Below are positions 17,401 through 24,150 of a stretch of DNA of 35,148 nucleotides, piece by piece. Within the stretch, counting starts at the first letter, position 1; each line of letters begins with the position of its first letter. The position numbers were made by a program, and so were the translations under genes. Under the pieces are notes generated by a model. That model was given only the letters and a program-made list of their open reading frames with translations. It was not told the origin of the DNA and made no database searches. The DNA lies in the NCBI GenBank assembly GCA_014804365.1, contig JAAUZX010000057.1, forward strand, positions 1 through 35,148, given 5' to 3'. Source of the stretch: Lachnospiraceae bacterium (GTDB taxonomy: Bacteria > Bacillota > Clostridia > Lachnospirales > Lachnospiraceae).

Positions 17401-17561
17401 TTAAGCTGAAGCCCATTGTCTTCATCTCCGATATTCACTGTATATTTTGTGTAGTTGATCTTAACCTCATCCTCTGCACGTACGGCAGAATTGCCCACAA
17501 ATAACGCCAGTATAAATATCAGAATTATACTATGTATCAAAATGTTTATTTTCCTTTTCAT
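11427..17561 (-). CDS. Secreted GH16 endo-beta-glucanase with Ig-like and CBM4/9 modules
   Basis: 2,044 residues from ATG 17561, which has AAGGAGG close upstream. Order: Sec signal peptide (1-30, ending SAVRAE); seven bacterial Ig-like (BIG2) repeats (about 35-600, with A.VTWSSSD..VATV and TAKANGV motifs); a Cys-rich linker with CxxC pairs (about 602-685); a GH16 domain (about 692-935) with catalytic GEIDIMEV near 805-812 in the ExDxxE motif, typical of laminarinase/lichenase; six jelly-roll modules of CBM4/9 type, each opening NGDF-like; and a 110-residue Asp/Glu/Ser-rich tail. No LPXTG or dockerin is seen, so attachment may be by the Ig-like region or none. It probably cleaves beta-1,3 or mixed-linked glucans outside the cell; exact linkage is inference. 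Confidence 0.9.
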   Translation of the reverse strand: MKRKINILIHSIILIFILALFVGNSAVRAEDEVKINYTKYTVNIGDEDNGLQLKMENLGDKKPRWVSYNVNVATVDQYGYVTPLRKGTAIISSGIGFPRKTCVVTVVDPSVELNKSTATIYRSDNDNTSGNKVTLTAKVSGATRNAADIVWSSSNEEVAKVVKDARGRGVVTSVTEAGEAVITARVNGRTASCKVEVLDIDLELNVKEMYLSTRGAGSAIRLVPTVVGPKRSVTWTSSDRKIATVSGGKVTGKKEGTVIVTAKANGVEKHCTVHVEPGRISINTESELLYVTKNDFKGTVGESKELKTNMTNGEKIAWSSDNENVVTVDSKNRGKAKITAVGVGKAVITAKCDGKTDTCMVEVKEPTTSIEEEDVYLKTRGAARSYTLDYHVAGRNKAVWTSSDTKVVSVSRGKLVGKKAGSATVTVKANGVEDTVRVTVTDTPTISLNQKEYTLYTKGKGNTVTLKATVDGANKKVTWSSDAPQIAEVNKSGKITAKSAGSALITATANGVTAKCLVNVKEPKIILDKNELIIKPNAKANLCEETSMEIIGESQAVTYKSSDVKTATVDKKGVVTAKKAGRATITIKANGVESKCYVTVSECETHNWVPAEDDASSRPATCEESGLANEVCTECEGRQQTVTNPLGHDFGSWTVVSKATATEVGLEQQVCTRCNEVNTRTIPATNKGELAYGYKLMWEDDFNGEALDRSSWNVELHEPGWVNAELQQYEDDSKNIYVKDGNLVIQAIKDGNSYTSGRINTQNKHDYTYGRFEARAKVPSGKGFLPAFWMMPTDESYYGQWPKCGEIDIMEVMGQETNKVYSTLHFGEPHDESQGTLTLEEGDFSEEFHVYACEWEPGEIRFYVDGNLIHKENDWFTQKPGFGEAAYPAPFDQPFYMILNVAVGGSWVGYPDETTMFGDNAQLVVDYVRVYQKDPAAYDIDVEKPEKAEETFREPDENGNYIINGDFAKVEDMVSGDWQLLTAEGGEATAEIKENELQITTTKAGSVDYSVQIVQAGVPVRKGNQYKLSFDAYADEARTMITDISAPFHGWARYLPDTTVNLTTEWQPYEYTFDMTSDDDGRARLEFNLGNQGSTAKVHISNVKLVKTDVEVEVPEVNVLPDGNYVYNGFFEEGNEAGKLRLAYWDWDIDKCRGASVSVTSDAKRELKVVVPQTVQKPEDVVVYQKSIAITGGKMYKLSFDAYADRAKTIQTTIAGKTFTSNLTTDKQTFSYDLDLTEEDLNGSELRFLLGTAGTTYIDNVSIREDGLIVNGDFSNGMVGYEVFVDSSASAPYYVVDSLNEDNAFSIDIEDTGDQDWKIQLKQSNIKLEKDKWYKIGFDAKSTMDREIMYALQRDGSKHNDDWTPYSGTQHINLNGGWQPFSHTFKMTEDTDSETILSISMGAVSEKQITTKHTVLIDNITLEETDPVEIAPVEEGKEMIANGDFSEGDKYWKDETGGGVADVSFTDGKASYKITNVGSNDWDVKLSHTEKLTLEAGTSYKVKFNIKSTAARTVKYSFMTSDYKWYGGEDLKLQANEAKEVEYEMTVGYQESGEPWPTSNDITFSISMGKIAGEETPASTIEIDDISVKKIGGTGGDTEEDPIVPLAPGTELIKNGDFANGKEDWTQSGPCEGGEAEFNVTDEKAVFDITNVGNETYSVQLKQSGLQLEQGASYKVKFKIQSDVARKVSYMLQEDESWAVYDSDDLELTANTELPVERTIMVDKATSNKIMFVIAMGKIGDTPISESHKIEIDEVSVVKDSDADEKPEEDPVEIGTDLIKNGKFAGGQADWSDYFHEEDGTAGNATFTDGKARYEITNAGTANWNVQLKQTGLTMEKGASYKVNFKIASTIDRTVEFAFQDADDGWYGGTSIDLTANKQKSVSRVITLQDKEVNGLLRFQLSMGQIGDTTLEAHAIEISDVSVTKVTDGTAPDEEKDEEVEIEPLATSEPESDAKSDPDTTATPPANNSDDNASDDSGKATEVQDDQNIENPDDLSDDTADDEGAEEDTSDSQNDSGAEETPDDQSDSGSQNESGIAEDGEVEP

Positions 17562-17764
17562 AGCTCCTCCTTCTATTATTTGATCATACATTGTCTTGCA
17601 CTTACGGAATCTACAATACGTTATTTACCTCCCTCCTTATACGTGATTCGTTTGTGATAAACCCGTTCTTATATGATCCGATTATTTGTCTATTCTACCT
17701 TCTTTATGTGAGCACATATATCAGATTTATTTATAAAATATCAAATTCATGACATGAACAAATA

Positions 17765-17793
17765 AATGTACTCATCCTTCTCATTATTGTAAA
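17765..17793 (-). promoter_or_regulatory. Candidate promoter of the GH16 gene
   Basis: On the minus strand TTTACA (17793-17788), 17-nt spacer, TACATT (17770-17765). A second candidate, TTGATA with TATATG at 18-nt spacing, lies about 50 nt closer to the gene. Either gives a long untranslated leader (about 130-200 nt) in the 330-bp gap, which otherwise holds no gene. Confidence 0.45.
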
Positions 17794-17805
17794 CAGAATC
17801 TCCTG

Positions 17806-17843
17806 TAAAAAGAAAAAATGCCCAAACCACCCGGCTCAGGCAT
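17806..17843 (-). terminator. Intrinsic terminator of the cinA/NPY-protein operon
   Basis: On the minus strand ATGCCTGAGCC (17843-17833) pairs with GGTTTGGGCAT (17828-17818), 11 bp including wobbles, loop GGGT, followed by a T-rich tail (T6CT5). It is 50 nt past the stop at 17893. Confidence 0.85.
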
Positions 17844-17892
17844 AACTCTTTTCCGTATGAAATTTCTATCCGGTATCCGAATGTTAACACAG

Positions 17893-19734
17893 CTAAAATA
17901 CTTTCAGATACTTCTCATAATCCTCATAGGTGACCGTCACCCATCCCTCATCATAATTGAACCCGATCTCCATCCCCATAGGTGTATAGAAGACAATAAT
18001 ATCTGAGGAGTTAAAATACTTCGTAATCTCCTGATCAGTCATCATCGACAGATAACTGGTACTTGCCTCGCCGTTCTGGATCTCACTTCGCTTCCTGAAA
18101 TCCACTGAGAAATCATCATCAATACTTAAGAGGCTCTCATTATCCAAAATAATTCCATTCTCCATATCAATATTGATACTGTACAGAAACACGTCACTGA
18201 AATAATCACTGGATATTCTTTCATTGAATGCAATGCTCAGCTTCTCTTCATCCATATAGGCCACGTAACCCTCTGAAACCCCGATGAAATAGTCGCTGTC
18301 ATCACTCATGTAATCCTGATACTCATCTTCGAAATACTCCGTGATGAAATCAACCTCATCTTTGATCGTACTGTTGATCTTGTCCAGATTAGGAACATCT
18401 TTGCCTTCAACGACCGGATAAGTGACCCTAATATCCACATTCTCATATGTGGTATCATACTCGAATTCTTCCATTTTTACCGAATAGGACAGATCGGTCC
18501 TGATCTCATTATGGAGCGTGTAATAACGGTCATCATCGCTGTTATCATTATAGTAATAGTCAAAGTAATCATCATAATCATAATTAAAGTAATCATCGTA
18601 GTTATAATCATAGTCGTCATCATAGCCGCCAAAGAAATCATCATCGTCATAGTAATAGTAATCATCATGGTCGTTATGATGTCCGTCATGATCATAGTCA
18701 TCGTAATCATTATAATTCCAGTCATCATCGTCGTAATCGAAATTATATTCTTCACGAGTATTACGCTTCGTGGTCTTCTCCGTTGTATACGTCACTAACT
18801 TATATGCAAGTGCAAATACAGCAATGAGGAACAGCACAATAATGCCTATGACAATGCCTATGATCAGACCGGTGTTACTCTTCTTAGGCGGTGCGGCATA
18901 AGGACTGTACTGATTATTTCCATATGGCGGATTGCCATTTCCGTAGGGCGATCCGTTATAAAGCCCATTGCCGTTTGAGGCATTCGCATTATTTTGATTA
19001 TTGTTATTATATTGCGTATTATATGGATTTGCGTTCTGTGCCCGCGAGCCGATATAGGGATTACTGTTGTTATATGGAGTACCGCTTCCATACGGATTGC
19101 TGCTGTTGTATGGTGTATTGCTACCGTATGGATTGCCGTTGTTATATGGTGTATTGCTAGCGTATGGATTACCGCTGTTATATGGTGTATTGCTAGCGTA
19201 TGGATTACCGCTGTTATATGGTGCACTACTGCCGTACGGATTGCTATTGTTGTATGGCGAACTGTTGCCATACGGGTTGCTGTTATTGTATGATGCACTA
19301 TTGTCGTACGGATTGCTGTTATATGGTGCACTATTGTCGTACGAATTACTGCTATTGTACGGAGCAATATTGTTGTATGATGCACTGTTGCCATACGTAT
19401 TACCGTTACCGTATGAATCCATATTACCGTACGGCTGACTGTTGTCGGGCTGCTCATCATATGAACCGTCATTCTGTACTACTTCTACGGAATCATTTCC
19501 GACATATTCCACCATACTGTCCACTTCGTTCACAGTTACATCGTTTCCGTCCGTTCCTCCCTCAGCAATCTCAATCACATCTGTTCCGGTCTCGGTTGCC
19601 TCATTCATACTCGTTCCGAGCTCAATTACCTCATTCACATCCGCTCCGGGCACAGTCCCCTCGTTTAAACCGCTCTCCGACACCCCGTCATCACTGCCGC
19701 TATAATAATTATCAAACTGATCCGATTGACTCAT
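17893..19734 (-). CDS. Membrane protein with NPY-repeat (prion-like) cytoplasmic domain and DUF3298-like ectodomain
   Basis: 613 residues. Order: acidic N-terminus (1-95); a disordered Asn/Tyr/Pro/Ser/Gly region (about 100-285) with seven 12-residue units of the form NPYxSxxPYNxx; one membrane span (about 289-312, preceded by PPKKSN); an Asp/Tyr-rich stretch (about 328-403, mostly D, Y, N with some H); and a folded C-terminal domain (410-613). The last, with YPVVEG..VPNLDKINSTIKDEV and DDEGWVTVTYEDYEKYL-like ends, resembles the DUF4163/DUF3298 domain of RsiV and PdaC. With no signal peptide, the NPY region should be cytoplasmic and the acidic region outside. SD AGAGGAT precedes ATG 19734. It follows cinA by 41 nt. 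Function unknown. Confidence 0.75.
   Translation of the reverse strand: MSQSDQFDNYYSGSDDGVSESGLNEGTVPGADVNEVIELGTSMNEATETGTDVIEIAEGGTDGNDVTVNEVDSMVEYVGNDSVEVVQNDGSYDEQPDNSQPYGNMDSYGNGNTYGNSASYNNIAPYNSSNSYDNSAPYNSNPYDNSASYNNSNPYGNSSPYNNSNPYGSSAPYNSGNPYASNTPYNSGNPYASNTPYNNGNPYGSNTPYNSSNPYGSGTPYNNSNPYIGSRAQNANPYNTQYNNNNQNNANASNGNGLYNGSPYGNGNPPYGNNQYSPYAAPPKKSNTGLIIGIVIGIIVLFLIAVFALAYKLVTYTTEKTTKRNTREEYNFDYDDDDWNYNDYDDYDHDGHHNDHDDYYYYDDDDFFGGYDDDYDYNYDDYFNYDYDDYFDYYYNDNSDDDRYYTLHNEIRTDLSYSVKMEEFEYDTTYENVDIRVTYPVVEGKDVPNLDKINSTIKDEVDFITEYFEDEYQDYMSDDSDYFIGVSEGYVAYMDEEKLSIAFNERISSDYFSDVFLYSINIDMENGIILDNESLLSIDDDFSVDFRKRSEIQNGEASTSYLSMMTDQEITKYFNSSDIIVFYTPMGMEIGFNYDEGWVTVTYEDYEKYLKVF
19051..19314 (-). 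repeat. Tandem 36-bp coding repeats (NPY units)
   Basis: About seven in-frame 36-bp units encode 12-residue NPY repeats. Two neighbouring units near 19120-19205 are identical for most of their length, pointing to recent expansion by slippage or unequal recombination. The repeats are contiguous, with no unique spacers. Confidence 0.8.
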
Positions 19735-19775
19735 TTGCTTATCCTCTTATCTTTCTTAACGCAATCCCCGATGAG

Positions 19776-21059
19776 CTACTTGTCCTTACCGCCAAATGTC
19801 ACTTCACTGTAATACTGCAATATACATTCCCTCATCAAAGATAGTGCCGACGAAACCGTATTCTCCCTGATCTTAGCGCGGTTACCGCTGAAATGGCACT
19901 CCTTTACCGTGATCCGCCCACAGACATTGCATCCGATATACACAAGCCCGACCGGCTTTTCTTCCGTTCCGCCTTCCGGTCCGGCGATTCCGGTAATACT
20001 GACTGTCACATCCGACTTGGACACGAGCGCCATTCCCTTCGCCATCTCTCTTGCGATCTCTTCACTGACCGCACCATGTTTCATCAGGAGATTCTTTTTA
20101 ATTCCAAGTAATCTGCGCTTCGCCTTATTAGAGTATGTGATATATCCGGACTTAAACACTTCCGACACGCCCGGCACATTGATGAGTCTCGCCGCCAGCA
20201 GACCTCCCGTACAGGACTCCACCGTGCTGATCGTCAGCTCGTTGGCCAGCAGCAGATCCACAACTGCCTTCTCCAATGTCACATCATCATCTGTCGTATA
20301 GATATGATTGCCAAACCGTCCTTTTAATTCCTTCACCATCGGCTTAACCAGTTTTCTGGCTGCCTTCTCATCCTCAGCTCTCGCTGTCACGCGCAGATGC
20401 ACTTCGCCCGTCTTAGCATAAGTCGCTATCGTCGGATTGGTCTGCTGATCGATCAGGTCCTGCACCATTGTCTCGACCTTGCTCTCCCCCACGCCGCATA
20501 CTTTGACAGTCTGGGAAAAAATGACGCAGGACTGCAAGCCGCTTAAATATGGCATAATAGATGTCTCAAACATCGGAATCATCTCATTCGGCGGTCCCGG
20601 CATCAGGATCACATGCTTGCCTTTTTCTGCCATAATAATGCCCGGCGCCGTACCGTTTGGATTATCTACCACGGTACACCCCTCCGGCACCATCGCCTGC
20701 TTCCAGTTGTTATCCGTGATCTCCATTCCTCTTTTTTCAAAAAACTCCTGAATGGCGGCCTTGCTCGGCTCATGCAGATACAGAGGCTTCCCCAGCACTT
20801 TCGCGGCAACTTCCTTGGTCAGATCATCCTGCGTCGGTCCGAGTCCCCCCGACAAAAGCAATATGTCAGCTCTGGACAGGGCTGTCTTGATCGTGTCGTA
20901 CAGCCGGTGTTCATTATCGCCGACCACATCCTGATAATAGCAGGAAAGCCCCAGACCGGCACATTTCTCAGCCAGATATGCCGCATTGGTGTTCACGATA
21001 TTGCCTAAGAGAATTTCCGTCCCAACCGAAATCAATTCTACAACCATATTCTCATCCAT
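19776..21059 (-). CDS. cinA: CinA family competence/damage-inducible protein
   Basis: About 427 residues from ATG 21059. The N-terminal half is a MoCF/COG1058 domain (VELISVGTEILLGNIVNTNAAYLAE; LLLSGGLGPTQDDLTKE), linked to ADP-ribose pyrophosphatase activity. The C-terminal ~160 residues (STVESCTGGLLAARLINVPGVSEVFKSGYITYSN, GIAGPEGG) are the PncC-type nicotinamide-nucleotide deamidase domain. The frame continues upstream to 21155, but that part is basic, poorly typical and lacks an SD. ATG 21047 (MVVELISVG) is a second possible start. Follows pgsA with about 100 nt between, a spacing that contains a small GTATCT/AGATAC stem. Member of the yicC-to-cinA operon. Confidence 0.92.
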   Translation of the reverse strand: MDENMVVELISVGTEILLGNIVNTNAAYLAEKCAGLGLSCYYQDVVGDNEHRLYDTIKTALSRADILLLSGGLGPTQDDLTKEVAAKVLGKPLYLHEPSKAAIQEFFEKRGMEITDNNWKQAMVPEGCTVVDNPNGTAPGIIMAEKGKHVILMPGPPNEMIPMFETSIMPYLSGLQSCVIFSQTVKVCGVGESKVETMVQDLIDQQTNPTIATYAKTGEVHLRVTARAEDEKAARKLVKPMVKELKGRFGNHIYTTDDDVTLEKAVVDLLLANELTISTVESCTGGLLAARLINVPGVSEVFKSGYITYSNKAKRRLLGIKKNLLMKHGAVSEEIAREMAKGMALVSKSDVTVSITGIAGPEGGTEEKPVGLVYIGCNVCGRITVKECHFSGNRAKIRENTVSSALSLMRECILQYYSEVTFGGKDK

Positions 21060-21160
21060 TCTGAAGCATTCCTGCCACCTGTACACTGTCTGTCGATTCA
21101 CAGCGACACAGCCGCCGTATCTGCGATGCTTCCGCACAGATACAGAAACTTTCACACTGT

Positions 21161-21694
21161 CTACTTTGTATCTTTCATCACATCTTTATTCTTCACCAGA
21201 TAATCAACCAGAGAAACCACTGTCAGGATAACTGCCGCCCACATCACGATATCCGTGACCAGACTGATCTGTTCAATATCCGCAATCATAAGGCAGATCA
21301 TAACCATCTGAAAGGTTGTCTTAAACTTTCCCCAGTAGCTTGCCGCGATCACTACGCCGTTGTCCGATGCGATTAACCTGAAACCGCTGATAATAAACTC
21401 TCTTGCTATGATGACAATGACCATCCACGCCGCTATCTTCCCAAGCGATACCAGACAGATCAATGCAGAGCACACAAGTAGTTTATCGGCCAGCGGGTCC
21501 ATGAACTTGCCGAAATTTGTCACCAGATTATACTTTCTGGCGATCTTGCCGTCCAGCAGGTCTGTCAGACTCGCCACGATGAAAATTGCAAGTGCGATCC
21601 ACTTGTCGTATGTTGTTATGTCAACCAATAAGAATACTACAAAAAACGGGATCAATATCACCCGAAACATCGTCAATTTATTGGGTAAATTCAT
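21161..21694 (-). CDS. pgsA: CDP-diacylglycerol-glycerol-3-phosphate 3-phosphatidyltransferase
   Basis: 177 residues, normal for the enzyme. It makes phosphatidylglycerol phosphate at the cytoplasmic membrane, the committed step to phosphatidylglycerol. The CDP-alcohol phosphotransferase motif DG-x2-AR-x8-G-x3-D-x3-D is intact (DGKIARKYN...FGKFMDPLAD, residues about 47-69). Four to five membrane segments are visible. Its start overlaps the end of rimO by 17 bases, so translation is coupled. Confidence 0.95.
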   Translation of the reverse strand: MNLPNKLTMFRVILIPFFVVFLLVDITTYDKWIALAIFIVASLTDLLDGKIARKYNLVTNFGKFMDPLADKLLVCSALICLVSLGKIAAWMVIVIIAREFIISGFRLIASDNGVVIAASYWGKFKTTFQMVMICLMIADIEQISLVTDIVMWAAVILTVVSLVDYLVKNKDVMKDTK

Positions 21695-23042
21695 CTTCTA
21701 ATTCTCCAATCACATCATATTCATTAGATGCCGTTATCCGTGCCCTGACAAAATCTCCCGTCATCAGCTCTCTGGCCGTATTCACGAAGAGATATCCGTC
21801 CACGTTAGGGGCATCCTTATAGGTCCGCGCCACATATGCATTCTCATCTGCAATCTTTCCCTCGATCATGGCTGTGACCACTTTACCAACCATATTTTCC
21901 GCGGCCTCGAAGGCGATTTCCTGCTGTAGCTCCATAAGCTGCGCCTGTCTCTCCTGCTTGATCTCCTCCGGTATCTGGTCGTCCATGACCGCCGCCGGGG
22001 TATCTTCTTCCTGAGAGTAAGTGAAGACTCCCAGCCTGTCGAATTCCATCTGATCGATGAACTCCATGACCTCCTCATGGTCTTCTTCCGTTTCTCCCGG
22101 AAATCCGGTAATCAGCGTCGTCCGCAGACAGATATCAGGAATCTCCCGCCGCAGTTTTGCTATGACATCCTGCAACTGCTGCCTGTCGGTTCTGCGACCC
22201 ATTCTTTTCAAAATGCTGTCGGAAGCATGTTGGATCGGCAGATCCAGATAATGACAGACCTTCTTTTCCTCCCGAATCGTACGGATCAGCTCATCATCGA
22301 TCTCTTCCGGATAACAGTAGAGGATTCTGATCCAGTAAATACCGCTTATCTCACAGAGCCTGTGCAGAAGCTCCGGCAATGCCTTATGTCCGTAGATATC
22401 CGAACCGTAGAGTGTCGTCTCCTGCGCCACGAGAATCAGTTCCTTCACACCTCTCTCAGCCAGCTTACGCGCTTCCTGCACCAGACTCTCCATCGGCACG
22501 CTGCGGTAACTTCCCCGTACCTTCGGAATGATGCAGTAGGTGCAGTGCTTGTCACACCCTTCCGCAATCTTCAGGTAAGCGTAATGTCCTCCGGTGGTTA
22601 CCATCCGCTCCACGCCGGTCAACGGTTTCTCCTCCAAGCTCTTATAATGATTCTCTCTGATACCATGGGACACTTCATCCAGTGCCCTCACCACTTCATC
22701 GATCGCCATCGTGCCGAGGATCGCATCCACTTCTGGAATCTCTGTCTGGATCTCTTCTCGATAGCGCTGGGCCAGACAGCCGGTTACCAGCAGGATCTCA
22801 ATATCACCTGATTTCTTGAGTTCCGCCATCTCCAGAATCGTGTTGATGCTCTCTTCTTTGGCATCGTTAATGAAACAGCAGGTGTTGACCACCACAATAT
22901 CCGCTTCCCGTTCATCATCGGTAAATTCGTAACCGCTTTCGGCGAGCATTCCCAGCATCATCTCGGAATCCACCAGATTCTTGTCGCACCCTAAGGATAT
23001 AAACAATACTTTTTTATTACTCTTCGTCGGAATCTTCTTCAC
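21678..23042 (-). CDS. rimO: Ribosomal protein uS12 (Asp-89) methylthiotransferase
   Basis: 454 residues. A radical-SAM enzyme that adds a methylthio group to an aspartate of ribosomal protein S12. N-terminal UPF0004 domain (KVLFISLGCDKNLVDSEMMLG, with its three Cys including NTCCFINDAKEES), radical-SAM cluster EGCDKHCTYCIIP (CxxxCxxC) and a C-terminal TRAM domain ending in RARITASNEYDVIGE. LGCDKNLVDSE separates RimO from MiaB. It overlaps rpoZ at its 5' end (26 bases) and pgsA at its 3' end. Confidence 0.95.
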   Translation of the reverse strand: MKKIPTKSNKKVLFISLGCDKNLVDSEMMLGMLAESGYEFTDDEREADIVVVNTCCFINDAKEESINTILEMAELKKSGDIEILLVTGCLAQRYREEIQTEIPEVDAILGTMAIDEVVRALDEVSHGIRENHYKSLEEKPLTGVERMVTTGGHYAYLKIAEGCDKHCTYCIIPKVRGSYRSVPMESLVQEARKLAERGVKELILVAQETTLYGSDIYGHKALPELLHRLCEISGIYWIRILYCYPEEIDDELIRTIREEKKVCHYLDLPIQHASDSILKRMGRRTDRQQLQDVIAKLRREIPDICLRTTLITGFPGETEEDHEEVMEFIDQMEFDRLGVFTYSQEEDTPAAVMDDQIPEEIKQERQAQLMELQQEIAFEAAENMVGKVVTAMIEGKIADENAYVARTYKDAPNVDGYLFVNTARELMTGDFVRARITASNEYDVIGELEDEFTQ

Positions 23043-23262
23043 TTGTGATTTTCACCTTGCCCTGATTCAATTCCTCTACAGCAACAGAGAGCGGTTTCTT
23101 GCCTTTGCAGTCAACCAGACCTTCATCTCCTGCGATGATCTGTCTCGCCCGCTTGGACGTAGCCATTACGATGGAATATCTGCTGCTTACTACAGGATCT
23201 TCCCCTTCCTCTACCTGACTGTTTACGACCTTAATCAGGTCTGCATAAGATGGATGTAACAT
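23017..23262 (-). CDS. rpoZ: RNA polymerase omega subunit
   Basis: 81 residues. MLHPSYADL, SRYSIVMATSKRARQI and KPLSVAVEELNQGKV are the conserved parts of omega, which helps assemble and stabilise the beta-prime subunit. The C-terminal tail is acidic. It shares the base at 23262 with the gmk stop (TAATG) and overlaps rimO by 26 bases, so it is tightly coupled on both sides, as in related Clostridia. Confidence 0.95.
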   Translation of the reverse strand: MLHPSYADLIKVVNSQVEEGEDPVVSSRYSIVMATSKRARQIIAGDEGLVDCKGKKPLSVAVEELNQGKVKITSEEDSDEE

Positions 23263-23885
23263 TATTTTTCTCCTTCCAATTCTGTTCTGATATTTTCTAT
23301 AAACTCCTTATTTCTTTCAGGAGTGTTATGAGCTGCCGTTATGATCTCATGAAGCTGCCTGACACAGATATCCAGATCATCGTTGATCACAATGTAATCA
23401 TACGCTTCGATCCCCTCCGCCTCTTCTGCGGCGCGGCACATCCGCTTGTCGATCACTTCTTTCGTCTCAGTGCCTCTGCCTTCCAGCCTGCGCCTGAGCT
23501 CTTCTGCGCTCGGCGGCATGACAAAGAGAAGTAATGCGTCCTCGTACTGCTTCTTGATCTTAAGCGCACCCTGGATCTCAATCTCCAGAATCACATCCTT
23601 GCCGTCCGCAAGCTGCTGTTCTACATATTCCCGCGGCGTACCGTAATAGTTTTCACAATAACAGGCATATTCAATCAGCCCGTTCTCAGCGATCTTTCGC
23701 TCGAATTGCTCCTTTTGCAGAAAAAAGTATTCCCTGCCATCCTCTTCTCCCGGTCTGGGCTGTCTGGTCGTGGCCGAAATAGATAATGCGTAGCCCTCGT
23801 ACTCTTCTATCAGTTTCTTTACCAAAGTGCCCTTGCCCGCTCCCGAAAATCCGGAAACAACGATCAATATGCCCTTACGTTTCAT
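23262..23885 (-). CDS. gmk: Guanylate kinase
   Basis: 207 residues, normal length. It phosphorylates GMP to GDP. P-loop GFSGAGKGT at about residues 13-21, GMP-binding block SATTRQPRPGEEDGREYFF, and the VILEIEIQGALKIKKQY lid-region sequence are all present. Its start overlaps the remA end by 11 bases and its stop overlaps the rpoZ start by one base. Confidence 0.97.
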   Translation of the reverse strand: MKRKGILIVVSGFSGAGKGTLVKKLIEEYEGYALSISATTRQPRPGEEDGREYFFLQKEQFERKIAENGLIEYACYCENYYGTPREYVEQQLADGKDVILEIEIQGALKIKKQYEDALLLFVMPPSAEELRRRLEGRGTETKEVIDKRMCRAAEEAEGIEAYDYIVINDDLDICVRQLHEIITAAHNTPERNKEFIENIRTELEGEK

Positions 23886-24135
23886 CTGTCTCCCCGCTTT
23901 CTGCCTGTGCTCTGCCCGATATGGTTTCCGGAAGAAGCGCCGATAACACGATCTGACTGTTCTCCATCACCAACACCGCTTTTGTCTTGCGTCCTTGCGT
24001 CGCGTCAATTGCCATACCGGATTCCTTCGCCTTCTGCACCATACGCTTGATGGGTGCAGAATCGGGACTTACAATGGCGATGATCTTGCCCGTATTTACA
24101 ACATTGCCGAAGCCTATGTGGATCAGCCTGCCCAT
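23875..24135 (-). CDS. remA: RemA/DUF370 extracellular matrix regulator family protein
   Basis: 86 residues. The whole core (LIHIGFGNVVNTGKIIAIVSPDSAPIKRM, ATQGRKTKAVLVMENSQIVLSAL) matches RemA (YlzA), which in Bacillus subtilis forms a ring-shaped DNA-binding assembly and activates matrix and osmoprotection genes. In Clostridia it is almost always between yicC and gmk, as here. The C-terminal ~15 residues are a family-typical variable tail that overlaps gmk. Role in this organism is inferred. Confidence 0.93.
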   Translation of the reverse strand: MGRLIHIGFGNVVNTGKIIAIVSPDSAPIKRMVQKAKESGMAIDATQGRKTKAVLVMENSQIVLSALLPETISGRAQAESGETDET

Positions 24136-24150
24136 ATCCGGTTCCTCTCT

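Noticed and set aside
19051..19314. CRISPR-like regular repeat array
   Set aside because: Units are contiguous 36-bp coding repeats with no unique spacers and no cas genes nearby.
18864..19472. 202-codon frame and plus-strand Tyr/Cys-rich frames over the NPY repeats
   Set aside because: Repeats read in alternative frames; the NPY frame has start, SD, membrane span and a folded domain.
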